In this document: in pieces, positions 1 through 9,011 of the stretch
Layout of the letters: each line of letters begins with the position of its first letter
Numbering within the stretch: position 1 is the first letter of the stretch
NCBI RefSeq assembly: GCF_008973825.1
Contig: NZ_WCHR01000003.1
Span: 1-64,000 of the forward strand
Length of the DNA stretch: 64,000 nt
Source: Gemmobacter serpentinus
GTDB taxonomy: Bacteria; Pseudomonadota; Alphaproteobacteria; Rhodobacterales; Rhodobacteraceae
Direction: 5' to 3'
Translations under genes and position numbers: made by a program
Notes under the pieces: model-generated
Told to the model about the DNA's origin: nothing
The model's database searches: none
The model's input: only the letters and a program-made list of their open reading frames with translations

Positions 1-131
1 GATGATAGATCGTGTCACGCGACGTCCCCCCATACCAGTGCTGCGACCGGAGCGGACGGGGCCAGGGAGCGGGGGTGAAGGACATCTGTGCCTCGGATAA
101 CTTGGGTGCCGGATGAAAGGGGCGCGGGGGC

Positions 132-1118
132 TTACAGCGTAACCACGGGCAGCGGCGCGGGCGATCCGGCCTCCTGCACCAGTGGATTGCGCAGCGGCAG
201 ACCAAATTCCGGTGTCTCGACCTCGAACACATCGCCCGGGCGCGCCGTCACACCATCGGCAAAGCTGAGGGTCGCGGTGCCGAAGAAATGCACATGCAGA
301 TCGCCGGGCTGACGGAAGATCGCATATTTGAAGTGGTGATGTTCCAGATTGGCGAGGCTGTGGCTCATATTCGCCTCGCCCGACAGGAACGGCTTTTGCC
401 AGATCACTTCGCCATCGCGCAGGATACGGCTGCTGCCTTCGACATGGGCGGGCAGATCGCCCACCAGCAGCTCCGGCCCGAAGGCCGCCGGGCGCAGCTT
501 GGAATGGGCAAGCCAGAGGTAATTGCCGCGTTCGGTCACATGGTCGGAGAACTCATTGCCCAGGGCAAAGCCCAGACGGAACGGCGTGCCATCGGGGCCG
601 ATCAGATAGATCCCGGCAATCTCGGGCTCTTCGCCGGCATCCAACGCGAAACCGGGAGAGACCAGGGCCGCGCCGGGGGCCACAGCCGCATGACCATTGC
701 CCTTGTAGAACCATTCGGGCTGCGCCCCGATGGTGCCAGCCGCGGGCTTGCCACCCTCCAGCCCCATGCGGAACATCTTCATGCTGTCGGTCATCGCCTC
801 CGGATCGGCTTTTGCGTGCATCGCATCGCGGGTGGCCGCAGACCCCAGATGGGTGAGGCCGGTGCCAGTCAGATGCAGATGCGCCGGATCGGCGTGGTCC
901 ACCGGCAGCAGCACCCGGCCCTCGGCCAGTGCGGCAGCGAGATCGACCGTCTCGCCTGCGGGGCGCGATGCTACCTCATCGGCCAGACCCCGGCCCGCAG
1001 CAATGGCCGCCTGCGCCAGTTCGACCACGCTTGCCACGCCGGGCACGATCCGGGCCACATCCCCGATGCGGCAGACAACGATACGGCCATTGGCAGTTTG
1101 GATCTGAGAAAGGTGCAT
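132..1118 (-). CDS. AraD1/GguC family protein (FAH-like fold)
   Basis: The 328-residue product starts MHLSQIQTANGRIVV and reads as a member of the AraD1/GguC family, distant relatives of fumarylacetoacetate hydrolase that often act on sugar-acid intermediates such as 2-keto-3-deoxyarabonate. The C-terminal half has family-like features: PEIAGIYLIGPDGTP, LGNEFSDHVTE, and an end rich in acidic metal-ligand candidates (DVFEVETPEFGLPLRNPL). A start 15 codons upstream at 1163 is open, but MHLSQ matches the usual family N-terminus better. No sugar transporter or dehydrogenase lies beside it here, although its other side is outside the window. The substrate is inferred only from the family and could be wrong. 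Confidence 0.65.
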   Translation of the reverse strand: MHLSQIQTANGRIVVCRIGDVARIVPGVASVVELAQAAIAAGRGLADEVASRPAGETVDLAAALAEGRVLLPVDHADPAHLHLTGTGLTHLGSAATRDAMHAKADPEAMTDSMKMFRMGLEGGKPAAGTIGAQPEWFYKGNGHAAVAPGAALVSPGFALDAGEEPEIAGIYLIGPDGTPFRLGFALGNEFSDHVTERGNYLWLAHSKLRPAAFGPELLVGDLPAHVEGSSRILRDGEVIWQKPFLSGEANMSHSLANLEHHHFKYAIFRQPGDLHVHFFGTATLSFADGVTARPGDVFEVETPEFGLPLRNPLVQEAGSPAPLPVVTL

Positions 1119-1389
1119 GGCTCGGGTCTTTCCGGTTGCGTGTTGGCAAGGGACCGCAGGCATGGCCTGTCAGCCGCGCGGGCAGCACGACACATCCCCC
1201 CGCAGGCGCGGTGGCCAGAGTTTTCGGATCTGATCCAAATCCCCCCAAAGGTGCGGGCAATCGCCCGAATCCCTTTCAGATGTGCCGTTCCTCCCCGGCG
1301 CAGTCAGATTAGCCGTTCATGACATGCTGGTAAAATTACATGTGGGCGCGAAGCCATACCAAATGAGATATGCAGATTGACAAAAAATA

Positions 1390-1959
1390 TCAGGTCAGGG
1401 GCCAGATCCAGCGCGGCACGCGTGCCAGATAGGCCTGATAGGCGGGGCTGAGGCTTTGGGACAGCACGCGCTCTTCGCTGCGGATCTGGGTTTGGGCGGC
1501 CCAAAGAAACAGGGCGAGCCCCAGGGCGGAGGCCAGTCCGGGAATCGCCAGCGCAATACCTGCCAGCAGCAAGGCCTGCCCCAGAAAGGTCGGGTTGCGG
1601 CTGAGGGTGAACAGCCCGCCCTGAACCAATTCGCCGGTCTGCCCGGCCTGCACGCCGACACGCCAGGATGCGCCCATCGACATTTGCGCGGCAAAGGCGA
1701 TCATCGCGCCACAGGCGGCACAAATCAGCCCGACGATGCCGATGGCTGACCATGGCACAAAGAGCCAGAGCAGTGGCGACAGCGCCGCCAGCACGAATCC
1801 GGCGCGAAAGGCCAGCGCCGCCAGCCGGTCGCGCCCGCGTGCATTGCCGAACAGCCAGATCTCGCGCCCGGCGGCATGGGCGGCCAGTCTGCCGCCCCAG
1901 AAGAACATCACCAGATAACAATTCAGCACCAGCCACGCCGCCCAGCCCCAGATTGCCAT
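1390..1959 (-). CDS. isoprenylcysteine carboxyl methyltransferase-like membrane protein
   Basis: This 189-residue integral membrane protein has about four hydrophobic segments. Its C-terminal part, GGLFTLSRNPTFLGQALLLAGIAL followed by RSEERVLSQSLSPAYQAYLARVPRW, has the layout of the ICMT/PEMT family: an RNP(x)FLG/Y motif and then an E-x(n)-Y-x-x-Y-x-x-V-P-R-W tail that binds S-adenosylmethionine. Bacterial members methylate unknown small or lipid substrates. It lies four bases downstream of the zinc/cadmium ATPase gene on the same strand, so it is probably co-transcribed with it, a pairing sometimes seen for metal exporters. The true substrate cannot be read from the sequence. Confidence 0.7.
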   Translation of the reverse strand: MAIWGWAAWLVLNCYLVMFFWGGRLAAHAAGREIWLFGNARGRDRLAALAFRAGFVLAALSPLLWLFVPWSAIGIVGLICAACGAMIAFAAQMSMGASWRVGVQAGQTGELVQGGLFTLSRNPTFLGQALLLAGIALAIPGLASALGLALFLWAAQTQIRSEERVLSQSLSPAYQAYLARVPRWIWPLT

Positions 1960-1963
1960 CCTC

Positions 1964-4246
1964 TTACGCCTCGCGATCAGGATTGAAGCGCAGCAAACGC
2001 AGCGCGTTCAGTGTCACCAGAACCGTGGCCCCGGTATCGGCAAGGATGGCGATCCAGAGCCCGGTCAGGCCAAGGACCGAGGTGACCAGAAACACCGCCT
2101 TCAGCCCAAGCGCCAGCGTGACATTCTGGCGGATGTTCACCATGGTTGCCCGCGCCAGCCGCAGCGTCGCGGGCACATCGGTTACCCGATCACGCAGGAT
2201 CGCGGCATCGGCGGTTTCCAGCGCCACATCGGTGCCCGATCCCATCGCCACGCCGACGCTGGCCTGTTTCAGCGCGGGCGCATCATTGATGCCATCGCCG
2301 ATCATCATCACGCCGCCCTTGGCCGCCATGGCGCGGATTTCGCGCAGCTTGTCCTCGGGCAGCATCTCGGCGCGGAACTCCATCCCAAGGCTGTTCGCGA
2401 TGGCGGCGGCGGTGCGAGGATTGTCTCCGGTCAGGATCACAGCGCCCACCCCCATCGCCTTCAGCTGACGCATGGCATCAGCGGCGTCAGCACGCGGCTC
2501 ATCACGCAGCGCGATCAGACCAAGGGTCCGGCCTTCACGGAAGACCACCGCAACGGTCTTGCCCTCGGCCTCCAATGCGGTGGCACGGGCAGCACCTGCG
2601 GCGTCCAGTGCGCCGGCCTCGACCGCGTGGCGCGGGCTGGTAACCCATGCGGGCGTGCCTGCTACCACAGCCTCCACCCCCTTGCCGATAATCGCCTTGG
2701 CGCCGGTCGCGGCGAGGGCCGTGATGCCCATGCCTGCCGCCCGCGCCAGCACGGCCTGCGCCAAGGGATGGCTGGAGCCTGCCTCGACCGCTGCCGCGAC
2801 GGCCAAGGCCGATGCCTCGGTCTCATCGCCCAGCGGCACGATATCGGTGATCACAGGGCGGCCATGGGTCAGGGTGCCGGTCTTGTCAAAGGCCACCTGC
2901 TGCACATGTGCTGCCGCCTCGATCACCGCGCCGCCCTTCATCAGAAGCCCGCGCCGCGCGCCTGTTGACAGCGCCGAGGCGATGGAGGCGGGGACCGAGA
3001 TCACCAGCGCACAGGGGCAGCCGATCAGCAAAAGCGCAAGGCCACGGTAAACCCAAGTGTCCCATGCAGCGCCAAAACCCAGCGGCGGCACCAGCACTAC
3101 CAGCGCGGCGACAGTGCAGATCGCGGGCATATACCAGCGGCTGAACCGGTCGATGAAGCGTTCGGTCGGCGCGCGTGCCTCCTCGGCCTCTTCGACCAGA
3201 CGGATGATGCGGGAAATTGTGTTGTCCTCTGCCGCTTTGGCGACGCGGATGCGCAAGGCGGCCTCGGCATTGATCGATCCGGCAAAGACGGCATCGCCGG
3301 GCCCCTTGGTGACCGGCACGCTTTCGCCGGTGACCGGGCTGTCATCAACGCCCGAGATGCCCTCGACGATCTCGCCATCGGCAGGCACGCGGTCGCCGGG
3401 GCGCACCAGCACGATCTGGCCAATGGAAAGGCTTTCGGCGGGCACTTCCCGCGCCTGCCCGTCGACCTCAAGCATCGCGCTGCGCGGCACCAGACCCGCC
3501 AATGCCCGGATCCCGTCGCGCGCCTTGTTGGCGGCAACACCTTCCAGCACCTCGCCGACGGCGAACAGGAAGACGACAATCGCCGCCTCCTCCGCCGCGT
3601 TGATGAACAGGGCACCGATGGCCGCCACAGTCATCAGGCTTTCGATGGTGAAGGGCTGGCCCATGCGCAGCGCAGCAAAGGCACGACGGGCAACCGGGGC
3701 AAGCCCGATCAGACAGGCCGCAACAAAGGCCCAGGCACCGATGCCTTCGGGCAGCAGCAGCTCTGCCGCATAGGCAAGGCCGAGCAGCAGGGCCGTGCCG
3801 ATTACCAGCCGCCCCTTCGCCGTTTGCCACCAGCGTTTGCCGCGATCCGCCGGATCATCATGCATATGACCCGGGCTGCCATGCCCGGCATCCGCCGCCT
3901 TTGCGGGGCTGTGGTCATGGCTGTGATTGTGCCCGTGGTCGTGATCGTCTTCGCCATGATCGTGCCCACAGGAACCTTCTCCGTCAGGACGATTTGCCGC
4001 CTTTGACACGCGTGCGTCGATGCCAAAGCCCAATGCCTTGACCGTGCCTTCCACCTTGGTGCGTGGCGTCACGCCCTCATCCAGCGTGACCTTCAGCCGT
4101 TCCGACATCACGCCCAGCTCGACCCCCGACACGCCGGGCAGCCGCCCGACCGCATCCTTGATCTTCGTTGCGCAAGAGGCGCAATCCATCCCAGAAACCG
4201 TCCATTCGCAGGTGGTTTGCGCAGCGTCATCGGTAGCTTTGGCCAT
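1964..4246 (-). CDS. zntA: Zn2+/Cd2+/Pb2+-exporting P1B-type ATPase
   Basis: This 760-residue heavy-metal P-type ATPase exports divalent soft metals across the inner membrane. It has an N-terminal HMA domain with GMDCASC at residues 19-25, then a His/Asp-rich linker at about 92-130 with many HDH repeats that may buffer zinc. The TGES actuator motif is near 306, the CPC membrane metal site at 410-412, the DKTGTLT phosphorylation motif at 454-460, the HP motif near 492 and GDGINDAPAL near 655. The last membrane helices carry the Lys (LGLKAVFL) and Asp (LADTGATVL) expected of the Zn/Cd/Pb subgroup rather than copper pumps. It is divergent from a MerR-family gene, with a matching operator between them. 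Confidence 0.93.
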   Translation of the reverse strand: MAKATDDAAQTTCEWTVSGMDCASCATKIKDAVGRLPGVSGVELGVMSERLKVTLDEGVTPRTKVEGTVKALGFGIDARVSKAANRPDGEGSCGHDHGEDDHDHGHNHSHDHSPAKAADAGHGSPGHMHDDPADRGKRWWQTAKGRLVIGTALLLGLAYAAELLLPEGIGAWAFVAACLIGLAPVARRAFAALRMGQPFTIESLMTVAAIGALFINAAEEAAIVVFLFAVGEVLEGVAANKARDGIRALAGLVPRSAMLEVDGQAREVPAESLSIGQIVLVRPGDRVPADGEIVEGISGVDDSPVTGESVPVTKGPGDAVFAGSINAEAALRIRVAKAAEDNTISRIIRLVEEAEEARAPTERFIDRFSRWYMPAICTVAALVVLVPPLGFGAAWDTWVYRGLALLLIGCPCALVISVPASIASALSTGARRGLLMKGGAVIEAAAHVQQVAFDKTGTLTHGRPVITDIVPLGDETEASALAVAAAVEAGSSHPLAQAVLARAAGMGITALAATGAKAIIGKGVEAVVAGTPAWVTSPRHAVEAGALDAAGAARATALEAEGKTVAVVFREGRTLGLIALRDEPRADAADAMRQLKAMGVGAVILTGDNPRTAAAIANSLGMEFRAEMLPEDKLREIRAMAAKGGVMMIGDGINDAPALKQASVGVAMGSGTDVALETADAAILRDRVTDVPATLRLARATMVNIRQNVTLALGLKAVFLVTSVLGLTGLWIAILADTGATVLVTLNALRLLRFNPDREA

Positions 4247-4291
4247 ATCCGTCCTCCGGCCCCGTCAGGGTGTTGCCTTCATCGAATCAGA

Positions 4292-4322
4292 TATCTAATG
4301 TCTCTAGCAACTATAGGTTCAA
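4292..4322 (-). promoter_or_regulatory. MerR/CadR-type operator-promoter for the metal ATPase gene
   Basis: On the minus strand a TTGAAC -35 element (4322-4317) is followed by a 19-bp spacer and a weak TAGATA -10 element (4297-4292). The spacer contains the dyad CTATAG-TTG-CTAGAG (4316-4302; plus-strand CTCTAGCAACTATAG). An overlong 19-bp spacer with a central dyad is the hallmark of promoters activated by MerR-family metal sensors, and the dyad closely resembles known CadR boxes. The MerR-family gene begins 19 bases to the right. Confidence 0.75.
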
Positions 4323-4340
4323 GAGGTTTCGGAGGATTTC

Positions 4341-4775
4341 ATGCTGACCATCGGCAGACTGGCAACCGCGACCGGGGTGAAGGTGCCGACGATCCGCTAT
4401 TATGAGCAGATCGGCCTGCTGCCGCCGCCCGAACGCAGCATGGGCAACCAGCGGCTTTACGGTCAGTCGGCGCGTGATCGGCTGACCTTCGTGCGCCATG
4501 CGCGGGAATTGGGCTTTCCGTTGGAGGCAATCCGCGATCTGCTCAGCCTGTCGGATGATCCCGACCGATCCTGTGCCGCAGCCGATGCCATCGCGCGGGC
4601 GCAGCTTGTGGCGGTGCGTGCCCGCATCTCGCGCCTGCGCGCGCTAGAAACCGAGCTGGAACGGATGCTGGTGCAATGCGCCCATGGCACCATCGCCGAT
4701 TGCCGGGTGATCGAGGTTCTGGGCGATCACGCGCATTGCTGCGAAAGCGATCACGGCGCACCGGAAACCGTCTGA
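4341..4775 (+). CDS. MerR-family metal-responsive regulator (ZntR/CadR type)
   Basis: This 144-residue MerR-family activator has its winged helix-turn-helix at residues 1-70 (MLTIGRLATATGVKVPTIRYYEQIGLLP) and a long dimerisation helix after that. Metal-binding cysteines sit where ZntR and CadR have them: Cys in DRSCAAAD, then CAHGTIADC near the C-terminus, followed by HAHCCESDH. It is divergent from the Zn/Cd ATPase gene and very probably activates it by untwisting the 19-bp-spacer promoter between them. The start has a strong GGAGG ribosome site at 4331-4335. Whether zinc, cadmium or lead is the main inducer cannot be decided from the sequence. Confidence 0.88.
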   Translation: MLTIGRLATATGVKVPTIRYYEQIGLLPPPERSMGNQRLYGQSARDRLTFVRHARELGFPLEAIRDLLSLSDDPDRSCAAADAIARAQLVAVRARISRLRALETELERMLVQCAHGTIADCRVIEVLGDHAHCCESDHGAPETV

Positions 4776-5064
4776 GCCCTGTTGCGTCACAGATCAATGT
4801 GGTGCTTGGACTGGCCGAACGCCCACAATCATGGCCTGAAAGCCGGAGATGATCGAGTTCTGGCGCGCGGGCACCAGCGGGGCGCGCGATGCTGCGACAT
4901 GGATTAGGCACGGGCGTGGCAGTCGGGGCCTTGCTCCATATGGCGTTCTTGGCAAAGGCCCGTTTTGCACAAGGCGTGTTCCAAGCCACCGACAGATCAG
5001 ACCGCAAGCCCCGCGCGATCCATAGGGCACGGATCACTGTCAAAGGGGCTGCCACAACGACAAA
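4776..5064. other. gene-free interval before the terminator
   Basis: No convincing coding region is seen in this stretch between the convergent metal-regulator and amaB genes. Open frames exist on both strands but none carries a ribosome site or a recognisable domain. The left edge has a CCTGTTGCGTCAC string that recalls some transposon ends, but no partner repeat or transposase remnant was found. Confidence 0.5.
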
Positions 5065-5088
5065 GCGCCGGGAAACCCGGCGCTTTTT
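5063..5088 (+). terminator. rho-independent terminator
   Basis: A perfect GC-rich hairpin, GCGCCGGG-AAA-CCCGGCGC, is followed directly by TTTTT. It ends the MerR-family transcript. The complementary strand has only a short T-run, so it would be a weaker terminator for the convergent amaB gene. Confidence 0.9.
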
Positions 5089-5109
5089 GTATTGATATCT
5101 GATATGACG

Positions 5110-6630
5110 TCAGTCGATGTCGAAGACCACGCCTTGCGCCAAGGGCAGGGCATTGGAATAGTTCACCGTATTGGTCTGGCGACGCATATAGCCGCGCCAT
5201 GCGTCAGAGCCGCTTTCGCGCCCGCCGCCGGTTTCTTTCTCGCCGCCGAAAGCCCCACCGATTTCTGCGCCCGAAGTGCCGATATTCACATTGGCGATGC
5301 CGCAGTCAGAGCCGCGCGCCGACAGGAAGGTCTCCATCTCGCGCAGATCGGTGGTGAAGATCGACGAGGAGAGGCCGGCACCGACCGCATTGTGCAGATC
5401 CAGCACCGTGTCGAAATCGCTGTATTTCATCACATAAAGGATGGGCGCAAAGGTTTCCTCCAGCACAGGGCCGGTTTGCGCGGGCATCTCGACCACAGCG
5501 GGGCGGACGTAATAGGCGGCGTCGCCCTCAACCGCGGCGCGGGTCCCGCCATGAACCTTGCCACCTGCGGCTTTCGCCCCGTCCAGTGCCTTTTGCATGG
5601 CGTCAAAGGCCAGCTTGTCGACCAGCGGCCCGACCAGTGCCGATGAGGTCAACGGGTTGCCGATGGAGACCGAGCCATAGGCCTTGATCAGACGCGGCAC
5701 CAGCGCATCATAAACGCTGTCATGCACGAAGAGGCGGCGCATGGTGGTGCAGCGCTGGCCTGCGGTGCCCATCGCGCCAAAGGCGATGGCGCGCAACGCC
5801 ATGTCCAGATCGGCCGAAGGGCAGACGATGCCCGCATTGTTGCCGCCCAATTCCAGAATGGTGCGCCCAAAGCGTGCCGCAACCTTCGGGCCGACGATCT
5901 TGCCCATACGGGTCGATCCGGTGGCCGAGATCAGCGCCACATTCGGGCTTTCAACCAGCGCATTGCCGGTGGCGGCACCACCGATCAGCACCTGGGACAA
6001 ACCCTCTGGCGCATCGCCAAAACGGGCCAGCGCACGGTCCAGAATGGCTTGCGAGGCCAGCGCGGTCAGCGGGGTCTTCTCGGACGGTTTCCAGATCACC
6101 GGGTTGCCGCAGACCAGCGCCAGCGCGCTGTTCCAGGCCCAGACCGCAACGGGGAAGTTGAAGGCCGAGATGACGCCGACCACACCCAGCGGCTGCCAGG
6201 TTTCCATCATGCGGTGGCCGGGGCGTTCGGTGGCGATGGTCAGGCCATAAAGCTGACGCGAAAGACCGACTGCGAAATCGCAGATGTCGATCATTTCCTG
6301 CACTTCGCCCAGACCTTCGGAGACGATCTTGCCGGCCTCGATCGAGACAAGGCGCCCCAGATCGGTCTTGGCGGCGCGCAGTTCCTCGCCCAGCAGGCGG
6401 ACCAGTTCGCCGCGACGCGGGGCAGGGACCAGGCGCCATGCCTTGAAGGCGGCGGCCGCGCGGCTGATCGCGGCCTCGGCATCGGCGGTGCTGGCTTCCG
6501 GCAGGCGGGCAATTTCTGCGCCGGTCACCGGGGTGAAGGACGCCATGCTGCCGCCGGTATATTGCGCCTTGGTGACGCCCAGGCGGGCAAGGATCTCGGC
6601 AGCCTCAAGGGCGGGGGTCTTGTCGGTCAT
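5110..6630 (-). CDS. amaB: ALDH7-family aldehyde dehydrogenase, probable L-piperidine-6-carboxylate / alpha-aminoadipate semialdehyde dehydrogenase
   Basis: This 506-residue NAD-dependent aldehyde dehydrogenase is of the ALDH7 (antiquitin) type. The catalytic cysteine is in FGAMGTAGQRCTTMRRL near residue 300 and the general-base glutamate in ILELGGNNAGI. The C-terminal GTSGAEIGGAFGGEKETGGGRESGSDAWRGYMRR is typical of enzymes that oxidise piperidine-6-carboxylate, the cyclic form of alpha-aminoadipate semialdehyde, in lysine catabolism. A LysR gene is divergent from it, and an aminotransferase and a DadA-like oxidase lie within 5 kb, which supports a lysine or pipecolate pathway. The family assignment is firm; the exact substrate is inferred. 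Confidence 0.82.
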   Translation of the reverse strand: MTDKTPALEAAEILARLGVTKAQYTGGSMASFTPVTGAEIARLPEASTADAEAAISRAAAAFKAWRLVPAPRRGELVRLLGEELRAAKTDLGRLVSIEAGKIVSEGLGEVQEMIDICDFAVGLSRQLYGLTIATERPGHRMMETWQPLGVVGVISAFNFPVAVWAWNSALALVCGNPVIWKPSEKTPLTALASQAILDRALARFGDAPEGLSQVLIGGAATGNALVESPNVALISATGSTRMGKIVGPKVAARFGRTILELGGNNAGIVCPSADLDMALRAIAFGAMGTAGQRCTTMRRLFVHDSVYDALVPRLIKAYGSVSIGNPLTSSALVGPLVDKLAFDAMQKALDGAKAAGGKVHGGTRAAVEGDAAYYVRPAVVEMPAQTGPVLEETFAPILYVMKYSDFDTVLDLHNAVGAGLSSSIFTTDLREMETFLSARGSDCGIANVNIGTSGAEIGGAFGGEKETGGGRESGSDAWRGYMRRQTNTVNYSNALPLAQGVVFDID

Positions 6631-6789
6631 CTGTCTGTCTCCGGTTCGGCGCGGGGTCGGCCTGCGGCTGCGAGACCGCGCGGCGTCTTTGGATCCGCAT
6701 GGGCAGTTTATTTATCCTGATTGCGCACTATAAGGCCTGAATTGGATGCGGTCTTGTGACCTTTCTTCCCAAGTTGATGCAAGGATGGA

Positions 6790-7710
6790 ATGAAGATGCG
6801 ACGCAGCCTGATCCCCGACCTTGCGCTGCTGCAGACATTTGAATGTGCGGCGCGGCATGGCAATTTTTCGCGTGCGGCAGAAGAGTTGAATTTGACACAA
6901 AGTGCGGTCAGCCGCCAGATCCGCGACCTGGAGGCGCGCAGCGATCTTGTGCTGTTTGAACGGATCCGCAAACGGGTGGTCTTGTCCAGTGCAGGTCTTG
7001 CGCTGCTGCCCGAGGTGCGGCATTTGCTGGCCGAGGCTGAGCGGTTGATGATCGGCACCCTGGCTGCCGAGCCGGGGGTGGAGCCGCTGCGCATTGGCAC
7101 GCTGCCGACATTCGGCGCGCGCTGGCTGGTGCCCCGTTTGGGGGATTTCATGCGCCTGCATCCCGATATCCTGCCCATGTTGGAAACCCGCGATCGTCCG
7201 TTCAGCTTTGTCGAAGAGTCGCTTGATCTGACGATCCATTATGGTCAGCCGGTCTGGCCCGGCGCGGTGGCGTCGTTTCTGTGTTCCGAGGCGGTGGTGC
7301 CGGTGGCCAGCCGCGATCTGGCGGCGCGTCTCATGACAAATGGCGGGGTGGATTTGACCAATGCCACGCTTTTGCACATGACGGCGCGGCCAAGGCTGTG
7401 GACCCAATGGTTTGATCATTGCGGCCAGACCGAGGCGCGCGCCTGGCGCGGGCCCCGGTTCGATCAGTTCACCATGATCATTTCGGCCGTTTCGGCGGGG
7501 CTGGGAGTCGGGCTTGTGCCATCATACCTGATCGAGCAGGAGACCGCCTCGGGGGAGTTGGTCGTGCTGTCGGACCGGCCGATGCCGACCGACAACGCCT
7601 ATTATGTGGTGATCCCCGAAGGTCGGCAGGCGCATCGCGCGACACGCCTGTTTCATGACTGGATTCTGGGGCAGGTGCGCCGGACGCCTTTGCCCGGCAC
7701 CCCTGGCTGA
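6790..7710 (+). CDS. LysR-family regulator (GcvA-like), divergent from amaB
   Basis: This 306-residue LysR-type regulator has an N-terminal winged helix (DLALLQTFECAARHGNFSRAAEELNLTQSAVSRQIRDLEA, residues 8-48) and a periplasmic-binding-like effector domain from about residue 95. A second ATG at 6796 is an equally possible start. Divergent placement with 159 bp between the starts suggests that it controls amaB and itself. The intergenic part at 6707-6735 is locally AT-rich and contains TTTATCCTG, which recurs before the second LysR gene at 8920. The effector is unknown; a lysine-pathway intermediate is the obvious guess. Confidence 0.85.
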   Translation: MKMRRSLIPDLALLQTFECAARHGNFSRAAEELNLTQSAVSRQIRDLEARSDLVLFERIRKRVVLSSAGLALLPEVRHLLAEAERLMIGTLAAEPGVEPLRIGTLPTFGARWLVPRLGDFMRLHPDILPMLETRDRPFSFVEESLDLTIHYGQPVWPGAVASFLCSEAVVPVASRDLAARLMTNGGVDLTNATLLHMTARPRLWTQWFDHCGQTEARAWRGPRFDQFTMIISAVSAGLGVGLVPSYLIEQETASGELVVLSDRPMPTDNAYYVVIPEGRQAHRATRLFHDWILGQVRRTPLPGTPG

Positions 7711-7713
7711 GGT

Positions 7714-8916
7714 TCAGGCGGATTCGGAAATCGCGATGCCAAGACGCGCGGACAGTGCCTGCTGGATGCGCTGCAAGCCGGCCGCCAGATCCTTGTTGGA
7801 ATAGGCGAAAGAGATGCGGGCATGGCCGGGCAGGCCAAAGGCGCGGCCCGGCACGATGACCACGCCCGCCTCATCCATCAGCCAGGCGCAAAGATCGGCA
7901 TCTGAGGCAAAGCCGCCCTTGGCGATGGCTTCCGAGAAGTCGGGGAAGACATAGAACGCGCCATCCGGGAGCGGGCAGGTGACGCCGGGTGTTGCGTTCA
8001 GCCCGCGCACCAGCGTGTCGCGCCGGTCCTGCATCGCGGCGCGGCGTTCCTCCAGCAAAGCCTGATCGCCGGTCAGTGCGGCCAGCGCCGCCGCCTGCGC
8101 TATGGAACAGGCCCCCGAGGTCACCTGACCCTGCACAGCCCCCATGGCCCCGATCAATGCAGCGGGCCCGATGCCCCAGCCGATGCGCCAGCCGGTCATC
8201 GCATAGGCCTTGGACACGCCGTTCACCACCAGCGTGCGTCCGGCCAATTCCGGCGCGGCCTGGGTGAAGGGGGTGAACGCGCTATAGCTCAGATGGTCAT
8301 AGATCTCGTCCGACAGAACCCAGACCTGCGGATGACGGGCCAGCACCGCCGCCAGCGCACGGATTTCATCGGCACTATAGATCGCGCCTGAGGGGTTGGA
8401 GGGCGAGTTGAGCATCAGCCAGCGGGTGCGCGGGGTGATCGCAGCCTCCAGCTTTTCGGGGCTCAGCTTGAACCCATCTGCCATCGAACAGGTCACCACA
8501 ACCGGCGTGCCATCCGCCATGGCCACGATATCGGAATAGCTGGTCCAATAGGGTGCGGGCATGATGACCTCATCGCCCTTGTCCAAGGTTGCGAGCATGG
8601 CATTGGCCAGCACCTGCTTCGCCCCGGTGGACACGATGACCTGCGCGGGCGTCACGCCGTTCAGACCGGCAATCGCCTTGCGCAGCTCTGGCGTGCCAGA
8701 GGTTGCGGGATAGCGGGTCTTGCCGGCAAGGGCTGCGGCATGGGCAGCCGCCAGAACATGGTTGGGCGTCGGGAAATCGGGCTCGCCGGTCGACAGCGCG
8801 ATCAGGTCGCGCCCCTCGGCCCGGAGGGCGGCGGCGCGTTCGGTCAGTTGCACGATTTCCGAGATTTCCATCGCGGCGATGCGCGTGGCCCGTTTGAAGC
8901 CGGGGCTGGCGGTCAT
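7714..8916 (-). CDS. class I PLP-dependent aminotransferase (AspC-like)
   Basis: This 400-residue fold-type I aminotransferase resembles alphaproteobacterial aspartate/prephenate aminotransferases. The GEPDFPTP motif lies near residue 45, LNSPSNPSG near 175, the DEIYDHL cofactor-contact motif near 205 and the Schiff-base lysine in NGVSKAYAMTGWRIG near 240. The ATG at 8916 has AGGAT upstream and gives the usual N-terminus. An open frame up to 9021 would add 35 atypical residues. It is divergent from a LysR gene 95 bp away. Position beside amaB and the DadA-like oxidase suggests a role in amino-acid catabolism, perhaps the lysine branch, but a general aspartate aminotransferase is equally possible. 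Confidence 0.82.
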   Translation of the reverse strand: MTASPGFKRATRIAAMEISEIVQLTERAAALRAEGRDLIALSTGEPDFPTPNHVLAAAHAAALAGKTRYPATSGTPELRKAIAGLNGVTPAQVIVSTGAKQVLANAMLATLDKGDEVIMPAPYWTSYSDIVAMADGTPVVVTCSMADGFKLSPEKLEAAITPRTRWLMLNSPSNPSGAIYSADEIRALAAVLARHPQVWVLSDEIYDHLSYSAFTPFTQAAPELAGRTLVVNGVSKAYAMTGWRIGWGIGPAALIGAMGAVQGQVTSGACSIAQAAALAALTGDQALLEERRAAMQDRRDTLVRGLNATPGVTCPLPDGAFYVFPDFSEAIAKGGFASDADLCAWLMDEAGVVIVPGRAFGLPGHARISFAYSNKDLAAGLQRIQQALSARLGIAISESA

Positions 8917-8919
8917 GGC

Positions 8920-8960
8920 TTTATCCTGTGGTTTTCGCTTTGCGACATGATATGGATAAA
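8920..8960. promoter_or_regulatory. inverted repeat TTTATCC ... GGATAAA between divergent genes
   Basis: TTTATCC (8920-8926) and GGATAAA (8954-8960) face each other across 27 bases in the short divergent region between the aminotransferase and LysR genes. The same TTTATCCTG string occurs at 6711-6719 in the amaB/LysR intergenic region. This suggests a shared regulator site, but the match is only nine bases. Confidence 0.3.
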
Positions 8961-9011
8961 AACCTGCCGAAACGAGTGATGTTTCCGAACGCATGTTGGA
9001 GAAAACCTCAC

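Noticed and set aside
4776-4800. transposon end (CCTGTTGCGTCAC)
   Set aside because: No matching inverted end, target duplication or transposase fragment was found.
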